A model generated the notes under the pieces. The model was given only the letters and a program-made list of their open reading frames with translations, had not been told where the DNA came from and did no database searches. From the NCBI GenBank assembly GCA_014155875.1, contig JACEFZ010017857.1, forward strand, positions 62,001-126,000: DNA of 64,000 nt, given 5' to 3'. Shown piece by piece: positions 33,930-45,796 of this stretch; position 1 is the stretch's first letter; every line of letters starts with the position of its first letter. This DNA is from Cepaea nemoralis. Its lineage: Eukaryota; Mollusca; Gastropoda; Stylommatophora; Helicidae. A program made the translations under genes and the position numbers.

Positions 33930-34240
33930 TGGTATTTTGCCTATGGACAAGGGAAAGGTGGTCGTGCGCTTGTGGGACCAGGTGAAGAAGGCGGAGGAAC
34001 AGATTGAGAACCCATATGTGGAAAGAATGAGATTGCGGGGGATCGGCAGGGGTTCTAGAAGAATATCAAAACTGAGAGGGAAGACCAGGAGAACTTTTAA
34101 TCAGATAGCAGTGGGAACGATTAGTAGTATGACTCTTCGCTGGCTGTTGAAAGAGGGGACGGAGTACATATGGGAATGTCCTGAGTGCAGTGATGTCGGT
34201 TCTTAACTCAATTCAACTCAACTCAATTCATTCCTTTTTT
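33930..34240 (+). pseudogene. I/Nimb-like LINE 3' end
   Basis: The plus strand encodes RTFNQIAVGTISSMTLRWLL and EGTEYIWECPECSDVGS, then stop and a tail of ACTCAATTCAACTCAACTC. The Cys motif (CPEC) and CTCAA tail are shared with copies at 37464-37740, 55915-56280 and 25041-25395. It is 5' truncated. Confidence 0.75.
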
Positions 34241-34496
34241 TGGCATTGATAGCATAGAGCTAGTAGGAAGATTGTGTTGTAGTGTTGTTTTTTAGTATCT
34301 ACTGCTACTAGTTTGTTCTCTAGTATCGGTGCCATTTGTCCAATGATTTGGTTTGCCTTATTGCATCTATTTTCGATCTAAATTTCTGATATGCCATTTA
34401 ATGATAATATATGTATTAGTGTAATATTCATTTCAAGAACCGCGTTGACAAAAGTTGGCTATTACAAGATGGACAAACAAACTGAGCAATGTTTAA

Positions 34497-34639
34497 ATAG
34501 GGTGGCTAAAAGGGTAAGAGGATAGACTTCATTGCACCGGATGATTTCCCATATGGCTCGATTTCTTTCCTCAGGACAGCCTGCCGAATGTGTCGCACAA
34601 AATACTAACTCCGTAGCTCCAGAGCCGGGAACACCGATC
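34497..34639 (-). mobile_element. SINE body fragment
   Basis: This stretch (GACTTCATTGCACCGGAT, CCCATATGGCTCG, TCGCACAAA, ACTCCGTAGC) matches the body of the SINE at 54340-54573. The tRNA-like head is missing here. The junction with the following LINE ORF1 is near 34620-34640. Confidence 0.65.
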
Positions 34640-36999
34640 CAAAAACAGTCCGATGGGTGGTCAAACGGATTCAAGTGGAGCTGACAGACGAAGAAATCCT
34701 GAAGCAGCTACGAGAAGAGAATCCTCTCATCCGATTCATGAAGGCGGAGCGGCTCCTCACCTACTCCAAGATACCTACAACCTTGGCGGTGGTGATATCG
34801 GAGGGCAGTGAGATGCCGATAACAGTATCAATCAACAACAGAATGCAGTAGCCAGAGAGATTCATCCCTAGAGTCAACCAATGTTCCAGATGCCAGAGGG
34901 CCGGCCACGGCAGAGCTGCATGTCGTAGTGAAACAGAAATATGCCGGTACTGCGCCGATCACCACGTCTTCAAGGAGTGTCCGCTGGCCAAGCTGGACAC
35001 GGACTTCCGAGCACCCAACAACAACAGAAAGTGCGCCAACTTCCTGGGCAAACATGGAGCAAGATACTTGGACTGCCCGTACCTCCAAAGACAAAGAGAC
35101 GTGTTAAAGATCGCCATCAACATCAAGACGCTATATAAGGAACGAACGAACGAACGAAAATCTTTATTTTCAAAGGGTTAAGAATTGGCCACGCAGGCCC
35201 GTCTGACATTCTGCCCTTCTTCTCTATTTCCTCTCATACATTCTTTCATTCAACATCTCTTATGAAGCAATTCTTTGACAACAAAAGAATAATAAGCATT
35301 AAAACGCATGAAAAATAATCAATAATACATGAATCGTTGAGGCAATGTTTAACATGGGCATCATAAATACCCAAGGTGGGTGTAACGTGCCACACATATA
35401 GGAATGTTTTTGTTTTTTTTTCTGGCTAGTTGTCGTTCGAGATAATTTATCATTATTATTGTCTTTGTTGCTGTTTTTTTTTTTAAGGGGGCATGTAGTC
35501 TGTCCTGAGGTAGTGTTCAAACAGGTTGCGACTGTATGTATAATGATTGGTGGTGTCTTTGATTTCTTGTGGAAGATTATTCCACAACTGAGTGGCAGAG
35601 TATGCTAAGCTTGTTTTATATAAGTCTATCCTAGGTTTAGGGACATGAAGTATATTTAGTCGTTCGCTATGTCTTGCGTTATATTTAAACAATGGCCAAA
35701 GGTAGCTTGGGGCATTTTGAAATAGGATTTTGTGAGTTAGTTTAGCCTTATTAAAAAGTAGGCGTTTGTGAAGTGGCAGTAACTGAAGACGTTCATGTAG
35801 GTTAGAATTGTCTGTAAACTTATCACCATTGATTAGACGCACTGCCCTTTTCTGGAGTGAATAAAGGCGTTTTGTTATTGATTTGGAGCATCCATCCCAG
35901 ATTGTGGAGCAATAATCAATGTGTGTTTGTATGTGGGAAGTATAGAATATCTTTTTTGTGTTTTAGTCGAGGAAGTTTTTAATTTTGGCAAGTAGGTATA
36001 CTTTTTTGGCTATTTGTTTAACTAAAGCATGAACATGGGAATTAAATGGATAGATATTGATCTATGATAAGACCCAGTGCCTTGTGCTCGGTTACACTTT
36101 CTATAGGTGTGCTACCAATGTGCAGCTGAAGAGTTCTTTGCGAGTTTAGAGTGTGAAGACTTTGCCTGGTTCCTATTAACATAGATTTTGTTTTAGAAAT
36201 GTTAGTTTGCATGCGGTTTGCATGACTCCAGTTAACTGCACTATTTATTTCCTGTTGCAGGAAGCAATGCGGAGGTGCTGGACAACCACGGGCATCTTGC
36301 AAGATGAAAGAGCACAACTACAAAGCCAGATTGACGAGTTAGAGAAACAAGTCAAGGCACTGCTGACGCCGAATCCGACCAGCGACAACGAGAATCTACT
36401 GGCGGAAATAAAGGAGATCCAGCAAAACATCAAGCAAGAAGTGGAATAGTTGGCCGCGTTGATGCTACGCACCATAAAAGCGGGGAGAGAGCGGCTAAAA
36501 GCGGAAATGAAATCAACTCAAAACAAACCAACAGAAGCTATACAAGAGACCACTGAGAAACCGCGAGAAACCAAACAAAAAACCGAGCCGGAACCGCAAG
36601 ATAAAACCAGCAGCCGAACCACGACGCCCGAAACACCCAAGGGGAAACCAACATCCCGCCAGACAAGAGGAGGAACCTCACGACGCCATGGAGTGGCACA
36701 CAAAGGAACCCACTCTGGAGGAAATGGAGGAGTGCATAGACGCAGAAAAGAAACGGGCAAGGCAAGAGGAACTCAGACACGAGGAATACATAAGGAGACA
36801 GGAAGCAAAAGGAACGAAGCTCAAGAACCTCAGGGGGAAACCGACAGAATACCCTGAAATACACTATGACCACGATACCGACATCGAGTACTACATAGAA
36901 GACGGAGAGATCGTCCCATGGCTGACCACAGAGGAAGCAATCCAAAAACAGCAAGAACTTAAGTTAAACACGAAAGTGAAAGAAAGCGCAAGGAGGTAA
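34640..36999 (+). pseudogene. LINE ORF1 (gag-like, zinc knuckles), interrupted
   Basis: One frame encodes a folded N-terminal part (RIQVELTDEEILKQLREENP), a TAG at 34849, then Cys-His knuckles: CSRCQRAGHGRAAC (C-x2-C-x4-H-x4-C) and CRYCADHHVFKEC, and a third Cys cluster. After the nested LINE (35143-36258) the same frame resumes with EAMRRCWTTTGILQDERAQL and a coiled coil, a TAG at 36447, and after a frameshift near 36690 a charged tail ending at 36999. ORF1 proteins of I- and Jockey-type LINEs bind element RNA with such knuckles. No ORF2 follows in this orientation. Confidence 0.72.
35138..36263 (-). mobile_element. CR1/L2-like LINE, 5' truncated, nested in ORF1
   Basis: AGGAA occurs at 35138-35142 and 36259-36263 and flanks a 1116-bp minus-strand insertion. 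It encodes LQQEINSAVNWSHANRMQTN and SKTKSMLIG (RT palm end) and KALGLIID, and after a break LLFNKAKLTHKILFQNAPSY with the typical C-terminal LWNNLPQEIK. It ends AATAAAGATTTT followed by (CGTT)n. Removing it with one AGGAA restores the ORF1 frame (LYK-EAMRR). The ORF is disrupted around 35850-36040. Confidence 0.85.
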
Positions 37000-37463
37000 A
37001 TAGCATCTAAAAGCTTCTACGGGCAATACACAGAACAAGAGGCAAAAATACTCAATAAAAAGTCATAAGGACTGCAGCCAGTCAGGCCAGACGAGCCAGA
37101 AGCCTGCACCAACAAAGACAACTACAAGCACAGACGAAAACAAAGGATAGCCGCCGACCGATCCCCCAGCTGACGTCACAGACACAAACCAACATAACCA
37201 GTCCGAGATAGGACTCACAAGACAAGAATTAGGGTGAATGAACCCACAAAAACCATTGGACCTCAACAATAACCGACGCTGAGGAAGCAGGTTGAACGAG
37301 GCCGAATTTGGAATTTTTGTTTTGAAAATTGGAAATGGAAATGGCTAGCCAAAGACAATTAAACAAAACATTAGGCTCGATATGGATCCGAACACATTGA
37401 CACCGCGCCGGCATTCATGCGCGCCAGCCACTGCACGAGAGCGATTCCCTGCGAGTTGAGGAG
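37000..37463. other. Non-coding stretch, possible SINE remnant
   Basis: Bases 37000-37360 probably are the non-coding continuation of the LINE ORF1 unit; I see no ORF2. At 37365-37455 the minus strand has GTGCAGTGGCTGGCGCGCAT and TGTTCGGATCC, which faintly resemble tRNA A and B boxes. The call is weak. Confidence 0.3.
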
Positions 37464-37740
37464 GGTTGAGTAGAGTTGAGAGAGTTGAGAGAGTTGAGTT
37501 GAGTTGAGTTGAGATAGTTTAATTATGTTGAGAGAGTTCAGAACTGACATCACTGCACTCAGGACATTCCCACACCTGTTCTGTCCCCTTGTTCAACAGC
37601 CAGCGAAGAGTCATACTGCTAATCGTTTCAACGGCCATCTGATTGAAAGTTCTCCTAGTCGTCTCTCTCAGTTTTTGAGATTCGTCCAGACCCCCGGCCA
37701 TATGATCCTCTCCACATACGGGTTTTCAATCTATGCCCCC
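37464..37740 (-). pseudogene. I/Nimb-like LINE 3' end (minus)
   Basis: The minus strand encodes RRTFNQMAVETISSMTLRWL, then NKGTEQVWECPECSDVSS and a tail of (CTCAA)n, seen on the plus strand as GTTGAGTTGAGTTGAG at 37490-37513. This is the same family as 33930-34240. Confidence 0.78.
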
Positions 37741-38062
37741 TCTTTCTCATACTGGCCCCACAAAAATGTAATGACATATTTGTATATGCCTAGTTTCTGA
37801 CATGTCAGTTTCCTAGCCTAGTGGCTGGGATAAAATGCATGTTTCCTAGCCTAGTAGCCAGTATGTTTTCGTCGATGGAGACTATTACAGCGTATCAAAC
37901 AGTAGGCGTTATTGATTGGTTTTGTTATTGTTATGATAATGACATAATGTGCATGACATTTGAATTACTGAGCCACCTGAAAGTTCATACCATTTCTCAT
38001 TTTAACGTGGTTATGTTGATCTAAATTTCAGCTTCTGTCTGTCTGTCTGTCTGTCTGTCTGT

Positions 38063-38654
38063 TGCCACATAGTGGTCACGCCCACACGCACCACCTAATG
38101 TGAATTAGGAGATTCCCAGTCTAACAATAGAATGACTTGACGACTAGAAACTTAGGACGACGTAATCATCGTCAGGGACAGCAGAAGGTGACTTCGAGAA
38201 AGGACATCAAGACGGCTGTGTGTGTTTTTCCCTGAAAGCTCCGTGAGCAAAAGGTTTGATCATTTAGGGCAAGGCATTGTTACTGAGGAAGGGATATCGC
38301 CTGTTATATATAGCATTCTTGTCATACTCAGGACCGGGACATATATCAAGTAGAGACAACGAGTTAACGAGTTATTTTTGGACATTAGCTGCAATATGCT
38401 TTAGGAGATTGGGTAATTATGGAATTAGATGAACGGCCAAGTTTGTATTAACATATATAACGTCCCGTCCCCGTGTCAGGGGCACGTTATATTATACAGC
38501 AGGGTTGTGTTCATTTTGTCTAAAAAGAGAGCAGATCCGAAATAAAAGGATTTATCTCAAAATTATATCAGTCTTCCAGGTGAGCGACTTTTGTTATATA
38601 AATTCATTCAAGTTTGAGTTTTAATGCTTCGGCGGTTGAATGCATGTTGAGACA
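38063..38654 (+). repeat. 5' LTR of element B
   Basis: It starts TGCCACATAGTGGTCACG and ends GCATGTTGAGACA, matching 50058-50646. It contains AATAAA (about 38541) that could serve polyadenylation, and a TATATATAA-type region near 38452. Confidence 0.95.
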
Positions 38655-41286
38655 CGTGGGGACTTCGATCCGAGGAAACAATGGTGTAATGCAAACAAGA
38701 GACGATTGATTCCCGCCATATCAGAAGTAAATATACAAAGAATGCGCGCCACGATGATAAATTCCTTAGCACGATATGACATCAGGAGTACACACAATGC
38801 GACAACATGGCGGCTGAGTTAATATAAGCTTTATTACGCTGCCAGAGAAAAACGATACATTGTACATTGCACATTATCGTTTGTACACAAAGTAAGACAT
38901 TATTTTAACCTTCCGAGTTATTTATGAAAAGGGACTGTCGTTTTAAAGATAAATAATTGCACGTCAAGTTGAAGTGCAAACGACGCGCATCATCCTAAAC
39001 TCAGCGGAAGCCGAAATTGCAGCTCGTGTAAAGATCAGTTACAGACTGCAAGTATTTAATATTTGTCGATATTAAGTGGATGTCATTCACCACACACAAC
39101 TTAAGAGATTAAACCTGTACTATTCCACATATCTAAATGACAATGGAACACATTAGCAGTGTCGATGTCCGCTATCAGGAGACATACTACACTTACTAGT
39201 ACCAAATTTGTACCCAGGACGGAACTAGATATGTCTTGGAATTAGACATAGTTGACACAGATTCCTTACACAGACTAGACAAGCAGTTGACACAGCACTC
39301 TGCAACAACGCTTGACCAGTAATGTACCACACAATCAAGATACCTTGGCGAGAAGAATGATACCTCCATAATATTATTATTATTGGCTGCCGACACTCTG
39401 CCAAATTTACACTATCGACACAAGGAACATTCATTATTCTTCTGGGGACATTAACTAGTTTACATTTATCTATATCGGATGTTACTATGAAGGTACATTA
39501 TACATTATCGGGAGTACCTACACTTCCCTCCACCAAGAGTCTGAAGGAAATATAGGTGGGTGGGACATTCAGTGGAACTCTACACACGATATATTACGTC
39601 GGGACTTATTGCATCGAGTCCTACACTACCACTCTGATACCAGGCTATTTAGACAACGCCACGTGTAGATACTCAGAAGCCAGGACATTAGGGGCAACGC
39701 CAGATGCATCAACATAGAATACCACACACGATTTGAAGAGTTTACGATTTATATTTACCCATAATCAAGTCACCGAAATTAAATGAAGACATGGGATGCC
39801 AACGCTGTTCATAAGGAATCCACGAATATTATGGTGGACTCAACGACACTACTTACGTAATAGAGGACAGTACATAAACATTATTCACATACAGGACATT
39901 ATTGCACACAGATACGATGACATACTATTCTGAAATCGCTGAAGATGTCATTACATTGGAAGAACGCATCTCGGTCAATCGAGACCGAACACTAGTTAGT
40001 TACATCAACATTTACGGACAACCGTAACGCCTGGACCAACGCCAACAAGGCCAGTATGATGATGCCATTATTAGGAACATATAGAGACACTTAGGGATAT
40101 TACACATATTACCGCTGTACCAAGGGATTTATCGACATTGTTCCAATGTTACCGATCCACCAGGACACCGTTACGATTAGGGATTGACACCTCTGTTGCA
40201 ACATTAACGCATACGAATTTCTACACGGAATGTCGGACTTTTCTACATCAACACTTCACACTGGACACTGATTGACTGTACACGGATACACTACACACGT
40301 TAGGAGGCTACTCACTTTACACTTCAGCTGTTACACATCGGAACGTTATACGGAGTGACATTGTTCTTATTGGGCGTGATACCTTTCGTCTTCACGCTAA
40401 ACTTTACTACGCTATACTCCATTGTGGACATTAAGCGTTCCAGTACCCACAGCATTCAGCTGCTATAACTCAAGTATCGTCGAAAACACCCAAGCCAATC
40501 ACGTTTCTCAGAGATTGGTTACGAACCGCGTTGGTTCGGGTATAAGTACAAATTCATTGTACTTTCGTACAGGCAAGGAGCGGTCTACTTCCTTATACAA
40601 TTCCTTCCCTTGGCATATCGTGGTTAACATATAGGATGTAAATTATCGAGCATTATATTTACGGACACGAGAACCGGAAAAAGGCCAGCAATTTTGTTCA
40701 TTGTTGATTGATGTTATGTTGACTCATAATAAGGCTATTTATTTTATTTTGTGGGTGGTTGGAAGGGTTGATTGGTTCATGAAGTGATTTGTGTGTTGAT
40801 AGTCGCCAGATCATTACGGATTAAATTTTTGTTTTGATCTTGCGGGTGTCACCATAATACTATTGTCTTGTCTGTACGTTAGTAGTATAGTAGGAGCATT
40901 ATCCGTTAAAAAAATTTTTTGTTATTGTTTGTGAACAGTAAGATGTATTCGCGTCTCTCGTCATTCGTCTTTTATAATTATTAGTTGTCTTGCGTTGTAT
41001 ATACAGTGTGTATTGGATATATTTATTCATATTTATTTCTCTAGTTATATTTATTTCGATCATTATAGAGAAATTTGATTGATTATTTTTTTTTTGTGGT
41101 GTGTGAATTTACACTACAAATTTAATTGAGTCTATATTTTCTCAACGGTGATACGAGATTTACCTTACTATCTAAGTGATAGTGAGTTGAGACAATATCA
41201 CAATTCTTGTCGATTCTTTTCTTCTCTTGCCTACTACATTTATTTCAGCCAGATAGCTCATTTTACAGGTAGGACAAGAAGACAAG
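38655..41286 (+). other. Long untranslated leader of element B
   Basis: About 2.6 kb separate the 5' LTR from the gag ATG. There is no long open frame; the longest are about 60-70 codons. Words such as GGACATTA and ACACTA recur without strict period. I could not find a convincing full-length tRNA complement at the LTR end (TGGGGACTTCGATCC at 38657 is the nearest). The leader could hold packaging or internal ribosome entry functions, as in some long-leader retroelements, but this is conjecture. Confidence 0.6.
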
Positions 41287-42579
41287 ATGTCTACGCTGCA
41301 ATATTTCATTGAAATTGGCGAGAAGACTGGTCTAACTGGTGCTGAGCTTCGAAATTGGGCACAGCTTGAGTTCAGTGAACAACAGAAACGTGACAAGGAG
41401 GAAAGACAACTTCAAGCCACACGTGAGAAGGAGGAAAGAGAGGAAAGACTGACAGCAGAGAAGGAAACCAAACAACTGCAGATGGCTCTGGAGAGAGAAC
41501 TGAAGGAAAAAGAAATAGCTTTGGAACGCGAACGAATGGAGGCTAGAGAAAAAGAAATAGCTTTAGAACGCGAACGAATGGAGTCTAGAGAAAAAGAATT
41601 AAATGCGGAAAAAGAGAAGTTAATGATAGAGATGCAAATAAAGGAGAAACACTTGGCTTTTGATAGGGAGAGACTTGCTACAGAGACACTCTGGAAGGAC
41701 AAAGAGGTTGAAGGTAACCTAAGGGTCAAGACGCTTGAGATGGAACGTGGAGCTGAAATCGAACGAGAGAAAATGCTGGCTAAGCAGAACGATCCTGAGA
41801 AAAAGTACCAAGGTTTATTCAGGAATTTTCAACAAGGTGATTCGGTTAGTTCTTGGATAACGAATTTCGAAGTGCTAGTAAAGCACTACAAAGTTCCGGA
41901 GAAGGACGTACCAATTCTGTTTCACCGTCACCTCGCGTTAGAGCCGTTGAAAGTGATTGAGTTAATTCCTGAGGATTTACGTACGAACTACAAATATATG
42001 CGCGAACGTGTGCTATCACATTTTTCTTTTGATGAATCTGGTTTACGAACTAAGTGTAAAACACTTACACCGAAATCGAATCAAACATTCCTGGATTTCG
42101 CTTCGGAAATGTCTTCTAGTTTTGATAAGTGGTGTAAGGCTGCGGATATTAATGATAGTTATGAGAAAGTGAGAGACTTAATTATCAGAGATAGAATGTT
42201 ATCTGCAATACCAGAACCTATGTCAGTATTTCTTATGGAAAACAAATGTAAAAGTTTAAGTGAAATGGAAACTAAAGGTGAATCTTATTTCAATGCACAT
42301 AGGGATATTTTTGCTAACTGTGCACAACCTGAATTAGTGATAGGAGCAAGTGCAAAATTTCAAAGAGGAAACAGTAAGTTTAGAAAGTTTAGTAGTGGTA
42401 GCAATAGAAATAGTCCTTACAATAGAGAAGGTGAAAGACCAAGAAAAGGCCAATTCACCAGATGCCAATATTGTAGATTATCGCATGGACACTTAGAGAT
42501 GTGTGATAAACATCCAGGTTATTCCGCATATCTAAAAGATATTACGGCGAAAAAGAGAAATAAGTATGACTCTTTTAAA
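41287..42579 (+). CDS. Gag of element B, with SCAN-like capsid region (5' part)
   Basis: ATG at 41287 opens a frame: MSTLQYFIEIGEKTGLTGAE, a charged coiled coil of repeated EREKEIALERERME words (about residues 40-150), then a capsid-like region (GDSVSSWITNFEVLVKHYKV to about residue 340) with the helical SCAN-like segment FASEMSSSFDKWCKAA and DLIIRDRMLSAIPEPM. Then basic, Ser/Asn-rich sequence and one Cys-His motif (CQYCRLSHGHLEMC). The nested LINE enters after the codons YDSFK (42579); the frame continues at 45797 with a second knuckle. Gag would form the particle that holds element RNA. Confidence 0.88.
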
Positions 42580-45500
42580 CTATTTCTAAACTGTTTATGC
42601 CCGCAATGCGAGTGTGGACGCCCAGAAGTGGCAGTGCTTAAGTGGCATATTAGGCCACGAGAGAAATGTTATTTTCTGTGGTGACTTCAACGCTAAAGGC
42701 ATATCATGGGGAAACACTTCCTCCAATACACAAGGGGAGGAGCTCGAGACTGCACTGGAAACCATCGACCTGGTTTGTATCAACAGCGGCTGTGTTACCA
42801 GGACAGCAAGCCGCCCAGGCAATGAGGACAGTGCTATTGATCTGGCGCTAGTTTCACCTTCACTCACTACAGTGTGTAGATGGGGTGTCCTAGGACACCA
42901 TGGCAGCGACCACCACCCATGCAGCATATTGGTGGAGGAAGGCAGAACCAGGCAGCACAAGCTAAAGGTAAAGACGTTCCAGTATGACAGTACAGGGCAA
43001 GATGTGGTGAGTAAAATAAGACGTGACAAGCGCAGAACGTTTAAGGGCAGGAAAAAAAGCTGGGAGCAGCCACCGTGGTGGAGTTTCGAGGTGGAGAAGG
43101 CTTGGGTGGATAAGCGTAGTGCTGTAAGGAGATGGCAAAATGCCAAGAAGAACAGAGCTGGTCATCCTAGTCCCTGCTTGCACTTAGAAAGAGAGATGCA
43201 CACAAAAGTAAGCTATTTCATAAAACTGGTCAAGGTGGTTAAAAGCGAAAAATGGGCAGAGGTGTGTCAAAGAGTAAGCACAGACAAGTCACTGAAATTG
43301 TTCTGGCGACTACATAAAAGCATGAGTGGTGTAGTCAAGAATAAGAGCATTTCTGACTTCCAAGGTGCTGACCTCATCTGGCAGAGGACTGACGAGGACA
43401 AGGGCAAAGCCCTCTTTGAACGCTACCTTGAGCAGAGCAACCAGACAGACATGGGAGGCCGGAATCTGGCCAAGGAGGTCACCTCAGACAGATGCAAGGC
43501 CCAGAACACTTCGGATGAAGACACAGTGACAGTGAAAGAAATCAAGGCTGTGCTTCGACGATCAAAAAACAGTGCTCCAGGTCCTGATGGCATAAGATAC
43601 GACGACATAAATAGGTGTACCGACAATGAGCTAGAGAAACTAGCAGACATGTACAACAACAGTATAGGGAGTGCTAGCATCAAGGAGGAATGGTTACACA
43701 GCTATCTGATTCCCTTGCCGAAGCCTGACAAAGACCACAAAAAAATTCAGGGATATCGAATTATAACCATGCAGAATACAATAGGCAAGCTGCTGGAGAA
43801 GGTAATTGCCAGGAAAATATCAAGCCAACTAGAGAGGCAAGGTGTTTTCCCACCTACCCTGGGTGGGTACCGTCCAAAAAGAGAAACCTGGACCAATGCA
43901 GCAGTCTTTGCCCACGATGTCTATGAAGGTTTCCACTCAGGCACTGAAACCGTTGCTGCAGCGATTGATCTTGAGGACGCATACAACAGAGTACCACTGG
44001 ATTTTTTAATGTTTCAGCTTCTTGAACTAAACGTAAGTCCATTCCTCCTTAGTTGGATCGCTGCAGCCCTCTTCCAACGGAAAGTAGTTTTTAGATGTGG
44101 CAGTTGGACTTCGGAACCAACAACAATATATCCTGGCCTACCACAGGGATCACCATTATCTCCGGTACTGTTCAACGCCTACACAGTGAGAATCACCAGT
44201 GAGCAGATCACTGGACCTGGCAGGACATTGTCATATGCCGATGATGTTTTAGTGTATCGTCAGGGTAAGGATAGAGAGGAGGTTGCTGTGGAACTACAAA
44301 CCGAACTCAATCGCATAAGTACTTGGTGTGATGAAGCTGGGGCAATGGTCAACCCAACAAAGGCAACAGTGACTTGGTTCTCGTTGAATAATCATATTGT
44401 CAACAATCCAACACCAACTGTAATGCTGTGTTCAGAGACGGTGGAAAGAACGCAGGCAATGAATTACCTGGGGATACGGTTTGATCGAAGCCTTGCTTAT
44501 AATGTGCACATAGACCGGGTGATAAGCAAAGGCCAAGCGGGGTTTGGCAGCGATGCGGGTGATGGCGGCAGCAAACTGTGAGCAGCGCCATCTATGTCTT
44601 CTGTACGAGGGGCTGGTCATGTCTGTTTTGGAGTATGCAATGGCAATCCTGACTGTCAGCCATAAGCAGATAGAAAGGATGGAAAGGATACAGAATGAAG
44701 CTATGCGCATTATTCTTGGATGTACAAGAGATACAGCATGCAGGGCGATGCGCTACCTTCTTGATTTTCCAACCATTGAAGAGAGAATGCAAGTTTGCAG
44801 GGCACGCGCCTACCTCAGAATTAACGCAAACAAACAGCATCCACTGCATAGTGAAATTAGGAAGGTAAAGGGCAGCAGGTTAAAAAGAGGACGGTCGTGG
44901 ATGGGTCAAGCCGAAGACATTCTTCAACAGGTGTGTTCACTTGAGGACTTAGAACCTGGCGAGGAGTGGGTGCAAGTGCCAACAGACTTCTGCACATCCT
45001 TTTCAGTTTGCATCCAACTAGATAGAAAATGCAGACAAGAAAATCCGGCTGCTGTGGAGGCTGAAGTACAAGCGTTGATTTTCGAGAATTCGCTAGACAG
45101 TGACGCGGTCATCTACACAGATGGGTCGGTCGTCCGACATGTGAGAAGCTCATGGGCCTTTACAGCTCGGGCCGGAGGGAGAATTGTGAAGGAGGACTCT
45201 GGTGCTTTCACTGAAACCACAAGTAGCCTGACCATGGAAGTCATGGCAGTAAGTAAAGCAATAACATGGCTCGAGACACAGACATTCACTAGGGCTTGTT
45301 TCCTTAGCGACTCAATGAACATGATCAAGAGGATAGAGGAGGGGTCGATCCGAAGAGAATGGTTGCTGCCTCTGAAGCGGTCTCGGCTGGCAAAGATTAG
45401 TTTCATCTTCGTGCCAGGGCATGCGGGAGTACAAGGAAATGAGCGGGCTGACAAGCTCGCAGGTGAGGCTACTGTGGAGGGCGGACGCGCCATGGACCAG

Positions 45501-45796
45501 GCTGACATTCTGAATGCTCTACGAGAAGTGAGACTTTTGCAAGAACCAAGTGATGACTGTGAATCTACAACAATGGCCAGACTGCGAGAGCAGCAAATTA
45601 AAAGAGGGGTGGCCAAACAAGAACACTACGCAGGAAGCCAAAGAAGATTGATAAACCAACACAGAACTGGCGTCGTTAGCCGCTACACGCTGCGGGATTT
45701 GCTGAGGAGGGGATCCGAGCACTTATGGACTGATTGGTCCGATGTGCAACGAGGATGATCTGTCGACTAACTAACTAACTAACTAACTAACTCTTT
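42569..45796 (+). mobile_element. Nimb-like (I-group) LINE nested in element B
   Basis: ACTCTTTTAAA stands at 42569-42579 and 45786-45796 (11-bp target duplication), so the LINE is 42580-45785. It is 5' truncated within the endonuclease and ends with (CTAA)n. Encoded blocks are IFCGDFNAKGISWG and GHHGSDHHPCSI (endonuclease), APGPDGIRYDDIN, AAAIDLEDAYNRVP, GLPQGSPLSPVLF and YADDVLVYRQ (RT), and IYTDGSVVRHVRSSW and GNERADKLAGEA (RNase H). One frameshift near 44560 separates RT from the C-terminal part. The two long frames are 42614-44581 and 44544-45758. A deleted copy of the same family is at 52206-53180. Confidence 0.95.

Noticed and set aside
38657..38671. TGGGGACTTCGATCC as primer site of element B
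   Set aside because: It starts TGG near the LTR end, but the T-loop-like part lies too close to the CCA end to fit a normal tRNA 3' end.
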